A stretch of 64,000 nt of DNA, taken from contig JAHHDV010000001.1 of NCBI GenBank assembly GCA_019739295.1, positions 1 to 64,000 on the forward strand, written 5' to 3'. This document shows, one piece after another, positions 42,632-52,723 of the stretch. The position numbers were made by a program, and so were the translations under genes. The notes under the pieces were generated by a model. It saw only the letters and a program-made list of their open reading frames with translations. It was not told the origin of the DNA and did no database searches. How positions within the stretch are numbered: the stretch's first letter is position 1; each line of letters opens with the position of its first letter. This DNA comes from Taibaiella sp. (GTDB lineage Bacteria > Bacteroidota > Bacteroidia > Chitinophagales > Chitinophagaceae).

Positions 42632-45600
42632 TCACTCTCCTTCTATAATCTTGGATTCGGATTTCTCCTGCTTACCGATTATATCCAGCAGTTTTCCTGG
42701 CTTCCTGTTCCAGCTCATCATTGTTGGCATTATTCACTACGGACTGCAAGGTGGCCCGGGCATTGAAATAGTCTTTTTGTGCTCCAAGTATCTCTCCGAT
42801 GAGGATATAGCTCTTTACCATCCAATAGTGCTCGGATTGGTTCTCCTTTATCGCCTGATCACAGGCCGCTTCCGCTTCTTTGAGTTTTCCTTCCAGGAGT
42901 AAAGTCTGTGCCATCCTGTACCTGGCTTCAGCGCTCCACGCACCGGTTTTGGCATGAGCTACCTCTTCATACATCTTCCGGGCGGCAGTATAATCCCGGT
43001 CCTGCTGTAAGGCATAAGCCCGGATCAATTTCATTTCCAATTTCTCCTGGTCCGTAAGCCGGTCTTCATATGGCTTCAGGAATGCAGCAGAATGAACCGC
43101 CTGGTCCTTTTGGTTGAGTTTGTTGTGTGCCTTCATCAGGATCAGGTGTGCCGGGACCTGTGCCTCTGCATCGCCTGTGCCTTCCAGATATTGCTGCGCT
43201 GCAGTGATAGCAGCCTGATAATCCTTCAACTCATACTGAACCATCGCCATCTTGATATCAGCAAGAGATTTGTAATCCGCATCTCCGGAACCAATGACTT
43301 CCTGGTAAGCAACCTTAGCCTTATCATATTCTTTCTGGGCAAGAAGGCTTTCTCCTTTGAGATAATATGCCTGAACCTTATTCGCCCCGTTCGGAAATTT
43401 AGAAAGATAAGCGTCCAGTGCCGATACAGCACCTTTATAATCTTCATCTATATATTTGTTCTCAGCCATCACGAAGTAATCCTCATCCATATTTTCCTCC
43501 CCGGCAGATTCTATATTGTTTTCCTTGGCAAAGGCATAGTAAGCAGCCACGTCACCCTTCTGTATATAGGCATTGCGCAAGGATTCTAAAGTAGCCTCCC
43601 GCTCAGGATGACCGGGATATTCAATTACCAGTCTTTTGTAATGAGCAATAGCCTGATCATAGTTTCCTGTTTTCTGTTCTACAAATGCCAACTTGGCCAA
43701 AGCCTTAAACCTGAGCTCTTTGTCATCGCTTTTCGCCAGCTTCTCGAAGATGGATTTACTTTCTGTAAGCTGGTTATGCTCTAAATAGGCTGCACCCAGT
43801 TCATATTCTGCTGCTGTAGCCATCCTTGATTTCGGATATTCTTTTACCACCTTTTGCAGCAATTGAATCTTTTCTTCCGGCTTGGATTTCAAGCCTGCAA
43901 TCAGAGCTTTCTGGTACATCGCGTAAGGCGCCTCATCCGGATTCTTAACGATAGCCTCATCATACAACTGATAAGCTTTGTCATAATCCTTACCCATAAA
44001 TGCAGCATCTGCCTGGAGTATCGCATTCAGCTGGCCCTGCTTATAATTTCCGGCTTCTGATCCGGCCTGATTGCCGGCAGCAGCAAATGATTTTCTGCGC
44101 TGCTTCATATTTGTTCAGTTCCATCTGTACATATCCCAGATGAGTATAACCATTGTTCAGCGTGGCTTCCTTACTGACTGCCTGTATCGCATTTCCATTG
44201 GTTCTGGCCTTATCTATGAATCCTGATACCAGTCTTTCTGCTTCCTGATAGTTCTTCTGGTCATAAAGCATCTGTGATTTCCAGAATTGAGCTGCTGCCG
44301 TTACTGCCTGATCGTTTTGGTAATCCAGTGATTTATCCAGCAGGATCTCGGCCTCCCGGGTGTCCCCGTTCCTCAGCAGCTGCATACCCCTTCCAAACGT
44401 TACTTTCTGGTAGATGGATTGTAGCAATACCGTATTCAGGCTCATATCCGACAGGATTTCATAAGCGCTCTGATAATCTTTACTATTGGATAATAAGGTA
44501 ACCAGGTATTCTTTTGCTTCTACAGTATTCCTCCCGTTGGGATACTGATCGATATAAGATTTAAAGGATTGCGTAGCCAGTTGCTCATCACCCAGCTCAT
44601 AAGATAATTTAGCATAGAGAAACTGAGCATTTTCCTGTATGGATGGGATATGGTCCATACCGGAAAGCGATGGAGAATGCATTGCGGGCACCATTTTTTA
44701 TCACCGGTTTTCAGGTAAGCATCGCCCATCAGGTACATTGAATTCTGGCCCAGGGAGTCTTGGGTATTACTGAGCAGCTTGAACTGCTCGATAGCGTTAT
44801 CATAATGCTGCAGCTGGTAATTGGTAAAAGCCAGTTCATACAGGTTTTCTTTGCGGATCTTATCAGAATTCCTGTAGTAATATTCCAGATAAGGAAGCGC
44901 TTCCTTATATTTTTTTTGTTCGAAATAAACCTGCCCGGCTAAGAGATGCATCTCCTTATCATAATACAGCTTTTCCTCTCCCTGCAAATGCTTATTGGCT
45001 AATGCCAGGACCTGGTCATACTCCCCTTTGAAATAATGTATTTCGGCAATGTAATACGGGATAATGTCCTTATATTCCGGTAATGCCTCTATTCTTCTGA
45101 AGCTGATCAACGCAGCATCATACTGCTGACGGTGATAAGCAAGCAAGCCGTAATAATAATTACCGGGCAAATAATATTTATTATCCTCGATCTCCTTTAT
45201 CGCGGCAAACAGAGGATATGCCTGATCAAAATCACTCTGGACAAAATACGAATAGGCCTGCTCGAATTTGGCATCGGCGATTTCTTCATTATTCAGGTTC
45301 TTGATATCGACATTGTTGTAATGTTCTATGGCTTTCTCGTAGTGCTCATTTTTGAAATAATGATGAGCCAGCTGGAAAGATACCCTGTCCCTATGCACCG
45401 GATTAACCGTAGTCAGCACATACTGCCCGGCTGCCTGGTCCAGATCATCCGAACCGTATTTGATTTTGGAAAGGATGATATAGTACTGTGCCAGGTCCTT
45501 GTCCAGGTCCGGGGCATGCTGGCGGCGGTTCTGCTCCAGGGGAAGCGGCTGCTGTTTCAGATAATTCTCCAGGGAATGGATCGCCTGAACAAAATGTCCG

Positions 45601-45741
45601 TCCTCGTACTGCCTGATCCCATGCTGCAGCTCAAACTGTACGGGATCCCGGTTGAGATTCCATTGGGCTGCAAGCGGAGCGGCTATCAATTGAGATGCGA
45701 AAAAACAGTTGAAGGGCTTTATTTTTGGGGAAAGAACTCAT
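42632..45741 (-). CDS. Large TPR-repeat exported protein (five frameshifts)
   Basis: Three minus-strand pieces and both ends join to about 1,034 residues when one base is removed near 45705, 44693, 44660, 44095 and 42695. MSSFPKNKALQLFF at 45741 begins a signal peptide ending PLAAQW. Tetratricopeptide-like helix pairs run through the whole protein, for example HYFKNEHYEKAIEHYNNV, AAYLEHNQLTESKSIFEKLA and ILIGEILGAQKDYFNARA. Such repeats form a superhelical scaffold. Being periplasmic or outer-membrane-facing and coupled with a barrel and an HU-SPOR protein, it probably organises an envelope complex. No catalytic domain is present. Confidence 0.85.
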
Positions 45742-45789
45742 TGATGGCTGAAAGATTTGATGATAAGCAATTATTCCTGCAAATACCTG

Positions 45790-45797
45790 CAAATATA
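45790..45797 (-). promoter_or_regulatory. Candidate Bacteroidota -7 element
   Basis: Minus-strand TATATTTG fits TAnnTTTG and lies 48 bases before the TPR gene start. No clear -33 TTTG at the right distance was found. Confidence 0.38.
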
Positions 45798-45979
45798 AAC
45801 GCAATACCAGCCGAAATCTTGCGCAGGTTTTACTTATCAACTCAAAATGGCTAAATGTGGAAAAAAAAGGAACTGCAAATCCAAATATTTGATTATGAAA
45901 TTTGAATTCAAAAAATTGATGTGAAGCACGGGTGATCCTGCCCTGGAGGAGAACCGGGGCGTCTCATAATGAATGACCC

Positions 45980-46017
45980 ATAAAAAGAAAGGATGCGCAG
46001 CACTACCTTCTTTTTAT
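45980..46017 (-). terminator. Probable intrinsic terminator after ispF
   Basis: An inverted repeat pairs 45980-45992 with 46006-46017, with one bulged A and a 13-base loop. It lies between the ispF stop and the TPR gene start on the minus strand. The stem is AT-rich, so confidence is moderate. Confidence 0.55.
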
Positions 46018-46105
46018 TTTTCCATGTATTGCACACCGCCATTGTTTACATCAATGGATACATCATTCTTCTAAGAAAACTTATGGATCTCCGCATTAGC
46101 CCTGA

Positions 46106-46585
46106 TTAATATTTATTCACCAGGACCACTGCATGAGCCTGGATGCCTTCTTCCCTGCCCACAAACCCCATTCTTTCGGTGGTAGTGGCCTTGATAGAAA
46201 CCAGCTCACCACCTACTCCGAGGGTTTCGGCTATGGTTCTCTGCATTCTTTCGATATGGGGCCGCAGCTTAGGAACCTGGAGGCATACCGTAGAGTCTAT
46301 ATTGACAATATAATAACCGCGTTCCTTGATCATATTATGACATCTGCGCAATAGTACTTTACTATCGATGCCTTTATAGCCCGGATCCGTATCCGGGAAA
46401 TGCAATCCTATGTCTCCCAGTCCTACGGCTCCCAATAGAGCATCACAAATAGCATGCAGGAGCACATCTGCATCACTATGCCCTTCTGCGCCTTTGTGAT
46501 GCGGCACTTCTATTCCACCCAGGATGAGGGGTTTACCTTCCACCAGTTGATGAAAATCTATGCCGTATCCAATTCTAAAATTCAT
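46106..46585 (-). CDS. ispF: 2-C-methyl-D-erythritol 2,4-cyclodiphosphate synthase
   Basis: IspF forms the cyclic diphosphate in the non-mevalonate isoprenoid pathway. The 159-residue protein has Zn ligands D10 and H12 in GYGIDFH and H44 in DADVLLHA, plus GAEGHSDADV and KATTTERMGFVGREEGI, all diagnostic. The open frame runs upstream to 47137, but residues before the ATG at 46585 look like random sequence and overlap clpC, so the start is set at MNFRIGYGIDFH. It stands apart from other isoprenoid genes. The organism therefore uses the MEP pathway. Confidence 0.95.
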   Translation of the reverse strand: MNFRIGYGIDFHQLVEGKPLILGGIEVPHHKGAEGHSDADVLLHAICDALLGAVGLGDIGLHFPDTDPGYKGIDSKVLLRRCHNMIKERGYYIVNIDSTVCLQVPKLRPHIERMQRTIAETLGVGGELVSIKATTTERMGFVGREEGIQAHAVVLVNKY

Positions 46586-46934
46586 AAAAAAGATATATTT
46601 TTTTATAAAAGGTAAAGGTAAGCAACTTACAGATATTGGTGTATTTAATTTTAAATGAAATCTAAGCGGTGGAAAATCCGCGATTCTTTGGCTGTATTGC
46701 AAAACCTTTTTCTGTACCAAGACCGGAGAAGGCCCCAACAGGAACAACAATCGTATCAGAAGTAAAACTGATAGGATTGACCCATAATGATGAGATCCGG
46801 AATTTATCCAACCTGTATGCTTTTCAGTCCAAAAGGATACGGTCATTTTGGACTGTGGTAATTTCCGGCAGCATAAAAAAAGGTCTTTTCGTAAAAAATA
46901 TAGAAAAGACCTTTTGTATTCGGTAATGACCGGG
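46586..46934. other. Intergenic region of 349 bases with clpC terminator
   Basis: Besides the terminator at 46878-46915, one minus-strand stretch (about 46670-46770) translates to PVGAFSGLGTEKGFAI and similar text that looks protein-like. There is no start codon, and stops lie close by, so it is at most a gene remnant. No RNA gene was recognised. Confidence 0.35.
46878..46915 (-). terminator. Intrinsic terminator after clpC
   Basis: A perfect 13-base stem (46878-46890 with 46903-46915) with a 12-base loop lies 20 bases after the clpC stop. On the minus strand the stem is followed by a T run. Confidence 0.85.
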
Positions 46935-49481
46935 TTATTCCGGTTTATTCTTTTTGGCAGACGATGCCTGACTATCCGCTTTTTTGATTTCGAAGTACAC
47001 CTTGCCTTCACCATCCAAATGTGCAATAGCAGTATCGCCTTCCTCGAGTTTCTTATTGAGGATCTCTTCTGCCAAAGGATCTTCCAGGTATTTCTGGATC
47101 GCCCTGTGCAATGGTCTTGCGCCAAATTGCGGATCATATCCTTTTTCGGCCAGGTACTTGCGGACTTCTTCAGATAATTCCAGGGAGAAGCCCAGGTTGC
47201 TCAGGCGCTTGAATACGTCTTTCATAATGATATTGATGATCACATTGATATCTTCCTCGGTAAGTGCGTTGAAGATGATCACATCATCGATCCTGTTTAG
47301 GAATTCAGGGCTGAATGTACGCTTCAGGGCTTTCTCTATAACTGCACGGTTATTCTCCTCCGTGTTGCTTACTTTGGCAGAGGTAGCAAATCCCACACCA
47401 TCTCCAAAGTCCTTCAACTGGCGTACACCAATATTAGAGGTCATAATGATCAGTGTATTCTTGAAATCTACCTTACGGCCCATCCCATCGGTAAGCTGGC
47501 CGTCGTCCAGTACCTGCAGCAGGATATTGAAGATATCCGGGTGTGCCTTTTCGATCTCATCCAGGAGAATTACAGAATATGGTTTCCTCCGGATCTTCTC
47601 TGTCAGCTGTCCTCCCTCTTCATATCCTACATATCCCGGAGGCGCACCGATTAACCTGCTCAGTGAGAACTTCTCCATATATTCACTCATATCGATCCTG
47701 ATCAGTGCTTCTTCCGAATCAAACATTGTTCTGGCCAGGGCTCTGGCCAGCTCTGTCTTACCTACACCCGTGGGACCCAGGAAGATAAATGTACCGATCG
47801 GCTTTTTAGGATCTTTAAGTCCTACCCTGTTTCTCTGGATCGACTTCACGACCTTCCTGATGGCATCGTCCTGGCCTACAACCGATCCTTCCAGGGTTTC
47901 TCCCAGCTTTCTCAGTTTTTCATTTTCCGCCTCGACCATCCGCATTACAGGAATACCGGTCATCATTGAGATCACCTCCGCAATATCTTCTTCTACAATA
48001 GGGTATTTCTTATGCTTGATCTCTTCTTCCCAGTCTTTCTTGGCTTTGGCCAGCTCTTCTGTCAGCATCCGCTCATCATCTCTCAGTGCGGCAGCTTCTT
48101 CGAACTTCTGCTTTTTAACCACAGAGTTTTTCTTCTCCTTGATATCCTCGATCTGCTGCTCCAGGTCCAGAATACTCTTGGGTACATTGATGTTCTTCAG
48201 GTGCACCCTGGCACCTACTTCATCCAGCACATCAATGGCTTTATCCGGGAGCAAACGATCCGTCATATACCTGTCGCTAAGCTTCACACAAGCCTTGATC
48301 GCTTCATCATTATAGGTAACATTGTGGAAGTCTTCGTATTTCGCCTTGATGTTGTTCAAAATGGTGATCGTTTCTTCTACGCTCGGCGGATCGATCAGCA
48401 CTCTCTGGAATCTCCTGTCCAGGGCACCGTCTTTCTCGATATACATTCTGTATTCATCCAATGTAGATGCACCGATACATTGCAATTCTCCCCGTGCCAA
48501 AGCCGGCTTGAAGATATTGGATGCGTCCAGTGAGCCCGAAGCGCCACCGGCACCTACAATAGTATGGATCTCATCTATAAACAAGATGACATCCCTGTTT
48601 TTCTCCAGTTCATTCATGATGGCTTTCATCCGTTCTTCGAACTGCCCCCTGTACTTGGTTCCGGCTACCAGTGCCGCCAGGTCCAGGCTCACCACGCGCT
48701 TGTCAAAAAGCACCCTGGATACTTTTCTCTGGATAATGCGAAGCGCCAGACCTTCTACGATAGCCGTCTTGCCCACACCGGGTTCACCGATAAGGATCGG
48801 GTTATTTTTCTTTCTGCGGGAAAGGATCTGGGAAACCCTTTCGATCTCTTCTTCACGCCCTACAATGGGATCCAGGTTGCCCATTTCAGCCAGCCTGGTA
48901 ATGTCCCTCCCGAAATTGTCCAATACGGGAGTTTTAGACTTCGAATTGGCAGCTCCCGGCTTCTGGGGCTGTCTTCTCGAAGGATCATCATCATATTCCT
49001 CTCCTTCGCCTCCGGGCATCTGTGAAGTAGGGTCTGAATAATAATCATCTTCTCCGCCTACACTGGTCTTGAAGCTCATATAGTCAATGCCGTGCTCTGT
49101 CATAATCTTGGTAACAGGATTATCATTATTCCTGAGAATTGAAAGGAGCAAATGCTCTGACTCCACAAATTCAGACTTGAATGCTTTGGATTCCAATACG
49201 GCAACCCTGATGATCTTCTCAGCTTGTCTCGTTAACGGTAAATTTTGCAACTGCTTCGCAGCAGCATTGGATTTACCCCTGATGATTGATTCCAATTCTT
49301 TACGAATTTCAAAAAGATTCAGTGATAATTTCTGTAAGTTCTTGACAGCCGTACCCTCTCCTTCTCGGATCAGGCCCAGCATCAAATGCTCTACGCCTAT
49401 AAAGTCGTTACCTAATCTTATCGCCTCCTCTCTACTGTATGATATTATTTCTTTTACGTTTTGCGATAGTTTTGCGTCCAT
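46935..49481 (-). CDS. clpC: ATP-dependent Clp protease ATP-binding subunit ClpC
   Basis: ClpC unfolds protein substrates and feeds them to ClpP. The start MDAKLSQNVKEII at 49481 gives an 848-residue protein; the extra upstream residues are not family-like. Two Clp-N repeats lie in the first 150 residues, AAA1 carries GEPGVGKTA, a middle region contains a UVR-like KFEEAAALRDDE segment, and AAA2 carries GPTGVGKTELA with the arginine-finger region. Sequence PDIFNILLQVLDDGQLTDG is conserved in Hsp100 proteins. The frame is fully intact over 2.5 kb, in contrast to the broken genes further left. It has its own terminator. Confidence 0.97.
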   Translation of the reverse strand: MDAKLSQNVKEIISYSREEAIRLGNDFIGVEHLMLGLIREGEGTAVKNLQKLSLNLFEIRKELESIIRGKSNAAAKQLQNLPLTRQAEKIIRVAVLESKAFKSEFVESEHLLLSILRNNDNPVTKIMTEHGIDYMSFKTSVGGEDDYYSDPTSQMPGGEGEEYDDDPSRRQPQKPGAANSKSKTPVLDNFGRDITRLAEMGNLDPIVGREEEIERVSQILSRRKKNNPILIGEPGVGKTAIVEGLALRIIQRKVSRVLFDKRVVSLDLAALVAGTKYRGQFEERMKAIMNELEKNRDVILFIDEIHTIVGAGGASGSLDASNIFKPALARGELQCIGASTLDEYRMYIEKDGALDRRFQRVLIDPPSVEETITILNNIKAKYEDFHNVTYNDEAIKACVKLSDRYMTDRLLPDKAIDVLDEVGARVHLKNINVPKSILDLEQQIEDIKEKKNSVVKKQKFEEAAALRDDERMLTEELAKAKKDWEEEIKHKKYPIVEEDIAEVISMMTGIPVMRMVEAENEKLRKLGETLEGSVVGQDDAIRKVVKSIQRNRVGLKDPKKPIGTFIFLGPTGVGKTELARALARTMFDSEEALIRIDMSEYMEKFSLSRLIGAPPGYVGYEEGGQLTEKIRRKPYSVILLDEIEKAHPDIFNILLQVLDDGQLTDGMGRKVDFKNTLIIMTSNIGVRQLKDFGDGVGFATSAKVSNTEENNRAVIEKALKRTFSPEFLNRIDDVIIFNALTEEDINVIINIIMKDVFKRLSNLGFSLELSEEVRKYLAEKGYDPQFGARPLHRAIQKYLEDPLAEEILNKKLEEGDTAIAHLDGEGKVYFEIKKADSQASSAKKNKPE

Positions 49482-49865
49482 AAATGTTGATAATTTTTTA
49501 ATATTTGATTGCTTTTCCAGCTCAGTTCCGCACAATCATCGGATAAAGTTAAGTGATTTTTATTGGAAATCTTCACACCCTTACCTATTCTCCAATCAAT
49601 ACAAATTATAGATTTTCCACAATGCAATGTTCATAGTGTAATCAAATGGTTATATAAAAAATACACTTTAAAAAATTCAGAATAAATGTCTTTGTTTCCA
49701 CCTTATACATGTCATCCCGGGCAGGATATTCATCGTTCATAAACACAGTAATCCGGCCATCATTTATCGCACCGGTATATGATTCAACACTTCCTTACGG
49801 TGTGGCGCTGCTATTGCATCAGGTCAAGAATACACTGCATTCAAGTCCTTAAACAAACAAAGGTT
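49482..49865. other. Intergenic region of 384 bases upstream of clpC
   Basis: AT-rich sequence between the esterase gene stop and clpC start. TAACTTTA on the minus strand (49551-49544) is one base off the -7 consensus and could be the clpC promoter. I saw no CtsR-like or CIRCE operator, no RNA gene and no coding frame worth calling. Confidence 0.4.
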
Positions 49866-51029
49866 CTAATAAGTGCGAAAAAGATAAAAAATAGTTTTCT
49901 GGCTTTCGTTGAAGTTATTGTCGGAAACAAAAACCACAGTTTGCTTGCCGTCTACTACAGGTCCCAGGCACATCCCTTCAATATTATCGATAGGAAAATC
50001 TTCAAGTGTATTAAAATCAAGCACCAGGGATTTTTCTAAGGGGATATAGTCCTTCTCCACCAGCAAAGGCTTTCTGGTCCTGACCCTGTTCTCCGTCTTC
50101 AGCTCAACTTTAAAGAGCCTTACTTTATTCCCTTCACCGGGGATAAAGGCCCGTTCCAGCACCAATAGTGTACTATCACTCAATGCACATAAAGCAGAGA
50201 TACCGAATTTCCTGTCTGAATGAACGATGGATGGATCGTTGGGAATATCCAACGGATAAGCATAAAATGCTTCTGAGCTCCGGGAAGTATTCCTGTATTG
50301 GTAAATCCGGACAAATCCGGTATCATAGCTATCCAGGCTGGGTGCGTCCTCTATCAAAGGTTCCTCCGTACAAAAAAACAGTTTTTCCTCAGAAGGAGAC
50401 AGGCTCACGGCTTCAATAGCACTATTCCTGCGGGGTCCGGACACATCTCCGAATTTAAGCTGTTTGGGAATAGGATAAGCGTAGAGCATCCGTCCTCCGG
50501 CTTCCATCAGGTTAACAGAAGGATGTACGAGCATCTTCACGCCATTGAACGAATCCAGCTCTCCCTCACTTACCCAGACGAAACCTTTGTGGGAGGGAAT
50601 ATATACGATGTCTTCCGGGTCAGGTGTATTGTACTTAGGCCTTTTTCCTTTTTCAAGCGTTTCCAGGAAACCCGCCCTGGACTCAAACTGCCTGCCGGTA
50701 GTGGTCTGCAGGAAGATTACATTCTTAAAATCCACCTGGGGTACACGCTGCCATCCGCCGATCTCTACTTCGTAAAACCTTGCAGGGCTATGCTCCGACC
50801 GGTCATCGGAGATGACATAGAATACCTTCTTCCTGTGATCATAAGTGATACCCGAAAGCCCGCCTACTACTGTCTCCCTGAACTCCATATTATAAGGAAT
50901 CTCTACAGAAGTGAGGTAGTGTAAAGACCGGATATCGCTGATACCTTTATTTCCCGGACCCCAATTGCGGACAGAACCGCAGGATGAAAGGAAAAAGGTA
51001 GCGGCAAGGATAAGAAGGAAACGATTCAC
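49866..51029 (-). CDS. Esterase-like/phytase-fold lipoprotein
   Basis: The 387-residue protein starts with GTG at 51029 and a lipobox (FFLSSC at about residue 17), so it should be a membrane-anchored lipoprotein. The mature part matches the esterase-like activity of phytase family: GLSGITYDHRKKVFYVISDDRSEHSPARFYEVEI is split here across residues about 58-92, later PEDIVYIP, WVSEGEL and LPIDNIEG-type text (DFPIDNIEGMCLG). These proteins have a beta-propeller fold and their substrate is generally unknown. The gene lies 220 bases beyond the kbl stop in the same direction, with a terminator between them. Confidence 0.82.
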   Translation of the reverse strand: MNRFLLILAATFFLSSCGSVRNWGPGNKGISDIRSLHYLTSVEIPYNMEFRETVVGGLSGITYDHRKKVFYVISDDRSEHSPARFYEVEIGGWQRVPQVDFKNVIFLQTTTGRQFESRAGFLETLEKGKRPKYNTPDPEDIVYIPSHKGFVWVSEGELDSFNGVKMLVHPSVNLMEAGGRMLYAYPIPKQLKFGDVSGPRRNSAIEAVSLSPSEEKLFFCTEEPLIEDAPSLDSYDTGFVRIYQYRNTSRSSEAFYAYPLDIPNDPSIVHSDRKFGISALCALSDSTLLVLERAFIPGEGNKVRLFKVELKTENRVRTRKPLLVEKDYIPLEKSLVLDFNTLEDFPIDNIEGMCLGPVVDGKQTVVFVSDNNFNESQKTIFYLFRTY

Positions 51030-51199
51030 AATCTAAGCAATTGGTTTATGGAAACTGATATCAAAGCTAAACATTCATTTCCAAATTTAAATCACGAACC
51101 TTTCCCTATACGTCATATTTTTTTATGCGCTGGTATACCGGATTGGCACCGCAGTCACCTGTTACCTGCTATTTGGGTCTGCGGAAAGCATAACAAAAA

Positions 51200-51232
51200 A
51201 TTAAGGCCGTCAACAGGATTGACGGCCTTAAT
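51200..51232 (-). terminator. Intrinsic terminator after kbl
   Basis: A perfect 13-base inverted repeat (51200-51212 with 51220-51232) with a 7-base loop is followed on the minus strand by six T. It lies just after the kbl stop. Confidence 0.88.
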
Positions 51233-51249
51233 GGGATATTCATCTTCTT

Positions 51250-52440
51250 TTACTGAATCACGCCCAGTTCCTTGCCTACTTTCGTAAAGGCTGCGATGGC
51301 TTTATCCAGGTGCTCCCGGGTATGTGCAGCAGAGATCTGCACACGGATCCTTGCCTGGCCTTTCGGAACCACCGGATAGAAGAAGCCGATGACATACACT
51401 CCTTCTTCCAGTAATCTTGATGCCATCTGTTGTGCCAATACGGCATCATAAAGCATAATCGGTGTAATCGGGTGTTCTCCGGGCTTGATATCGAAACCTG
51501 CGGCAGTCATTTTCTCCCGGAAATACCGGGTATTCTCTTCTAAAGTATCTCTCAGCTCGGTCGTTTCGCTCAGCATATCCAGTACCGCAATGGATGCTCC
51601 CACTACACTCGGCGCTACGGTATTAGAGAATAAATAAGGCCTGGATCTCTGACGCAGCATTTCCACCACTTCTTTCTTACCGGAAGTAAATCCACCGGAC
51701 GCCCCACCCAATGCCTTGCCTAAAGTACCGGTGATGATGTCCACGCGGTCCATTACATTTTTCAATTCATGTACGCCTCTTCCCGTTTTACCCATAAAGC
51801 CGGAAGAGTGACTCTCATCGATCATAACGATGGCATGATACCGATCAGCCAGGTCACAGATTTCGTCTAACGGCGCTATGGTCCCATCCATAGAAAATAC
51901 GGAATCCGTAACGATGAACCGGGTACGCGCATCCTGATGTTCCATAAGCCTGTCTTCCAGGTCTTTCATATCACAGTTCTTATAGCGCGCACGTTTTGCC
52001 TTACATAACCTGACACCATCAATGATAGAAGCATGGTTCAGTTCATCCGAAATGATCACATCCTCCTCTCCCAGCAATGGCTCGAACACACCGCCGTTGG
52101 CATCAAAACAGGCTACGTACAGGATCGTATCCTCGGTACCTAAGAATCTGGAAAGCTTTGTCTCCAGCTCCTTATGGATATCCTGGGTCCCACAGATAAA
52201 GCGGACCGAACTCATGCCATACCCTCTTTCATCAATTGTATCTTTAGCTGCTTCTATGACTTGGGGATGAGAAGAAAGGCCCAGGTAATTATTGGCACAA
52301 AAATTCAGTACTTTCTGATCATTTACCAGTATTTCCGCTCCCTGGACAGAATCTATCTTTCTTTCTTTTTTGTATAAACCGGCTGCATCTATTTCCTTTA
52401 ATTCTTCTGCTAACCTGTTGTAGAATGATTTTGCTGACAT
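51250..52440 (-). CDS. kbl: Glycine C-acetyltransferase (2-amino-3-ketobutyrate CoA ligase)
   Basis: Kbl cleaves 2-amino-3-ketobutyrate with CoA to glycine and acetyl-CoA, the second step of threonine breakdown by threonine dehydrogenase. The 396-residue length is standard for this PLP enzyme. The PLP lysine is K242 in [14 protein letters not shown]. Other family marks are [24 protein letters not shown] and [12 protein letters not shown]. The related enzymes BioF and serine palmitoyltransferase are excluded by overall fit and by the N terminus [12 protein letters not shown]. No threonine dehydrogenase gene is next to it. Frame intact. Confidence 0.93.
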   Translation of the reverse strand: MSAKSFYNRLAEELKEIDAAGLYKKERKIDSVQGAEILVNDQKVLNFCANNYLGLSSHPQVIEAAKDTIDERGYGMSSVRFICGTQDIHKELETKLSRFLGTEDTILYVACFDANGGVFEPLLGEEDVIISDELNHASIIDGVRLCKAKRARYKNCDMKDLEDRLMEHQDARTRFIVTDSVFSMDGTIAPLDEICDLADRYHAIVMIDESHSSGFMGKTGRGVHELKNVMDRVDIITGTLGKALGGASGGFTSGKKEVVEMLRQRSRPYLFSNTVAPSVVGASIAVLDMLSETTELRDTLEENTRYFREKMTAAGFDIKPGEHPITPIMLYDAVLAQQMASRLLEEGVYVIGFFYPVVPKGQARIRVQISAAHTREHLDKAIAAFTKVGKELGVIQ

Positions 52441-52496
52441 TGTTTATTTTTTAAAATGGTAAAAAGTATATTCACTGGAACACCTTCCATAAAGGG

Positions 52497-52504
52497 CAAA
52501 AATA
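52497..52504 (-). promoter_or_regulatory. Candidate Bacteroidota -7 element
   Basis: Minus-strand TATTTTTG fits TAnnTTTG and lies 56 bases before the kbl start. The -33 position is not TTTG. Confidence 0.33.
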
Positions 52505-52723
52505 AGGAAAAGATATATCCCGCGGCCCGACCGGGAACGAATAAATCTGACAGTGCGGATATCTGAAATTCCCTGAACTTAAAAACAGTTCTATAGTATG
52601 TCACCCGGATGTTCCCGGCCGGGTCCCTGGGATGTTCAGGTTCGGATGTACTGCACCCCGGTCATGTATGCAGATGCTAACCCAAAGCACCTGCAGTTAC
52701 TCTTCTGTACTGATCTCTGAGTG

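Noticed and set aside
46586..47137. Upstream extension of the ispF reading frame to 343 residues
   Set aside because: The extra residues overlap clpC and look random; IspF proteins start at the MNFRIGYGIDFH position.
46984..48315. 443-residue plus-strand open frame
   Set aside because: It is the exact antisense of clpC, Ser/Leu-rich and without any family motif; it arises from codon bias of the real gene.
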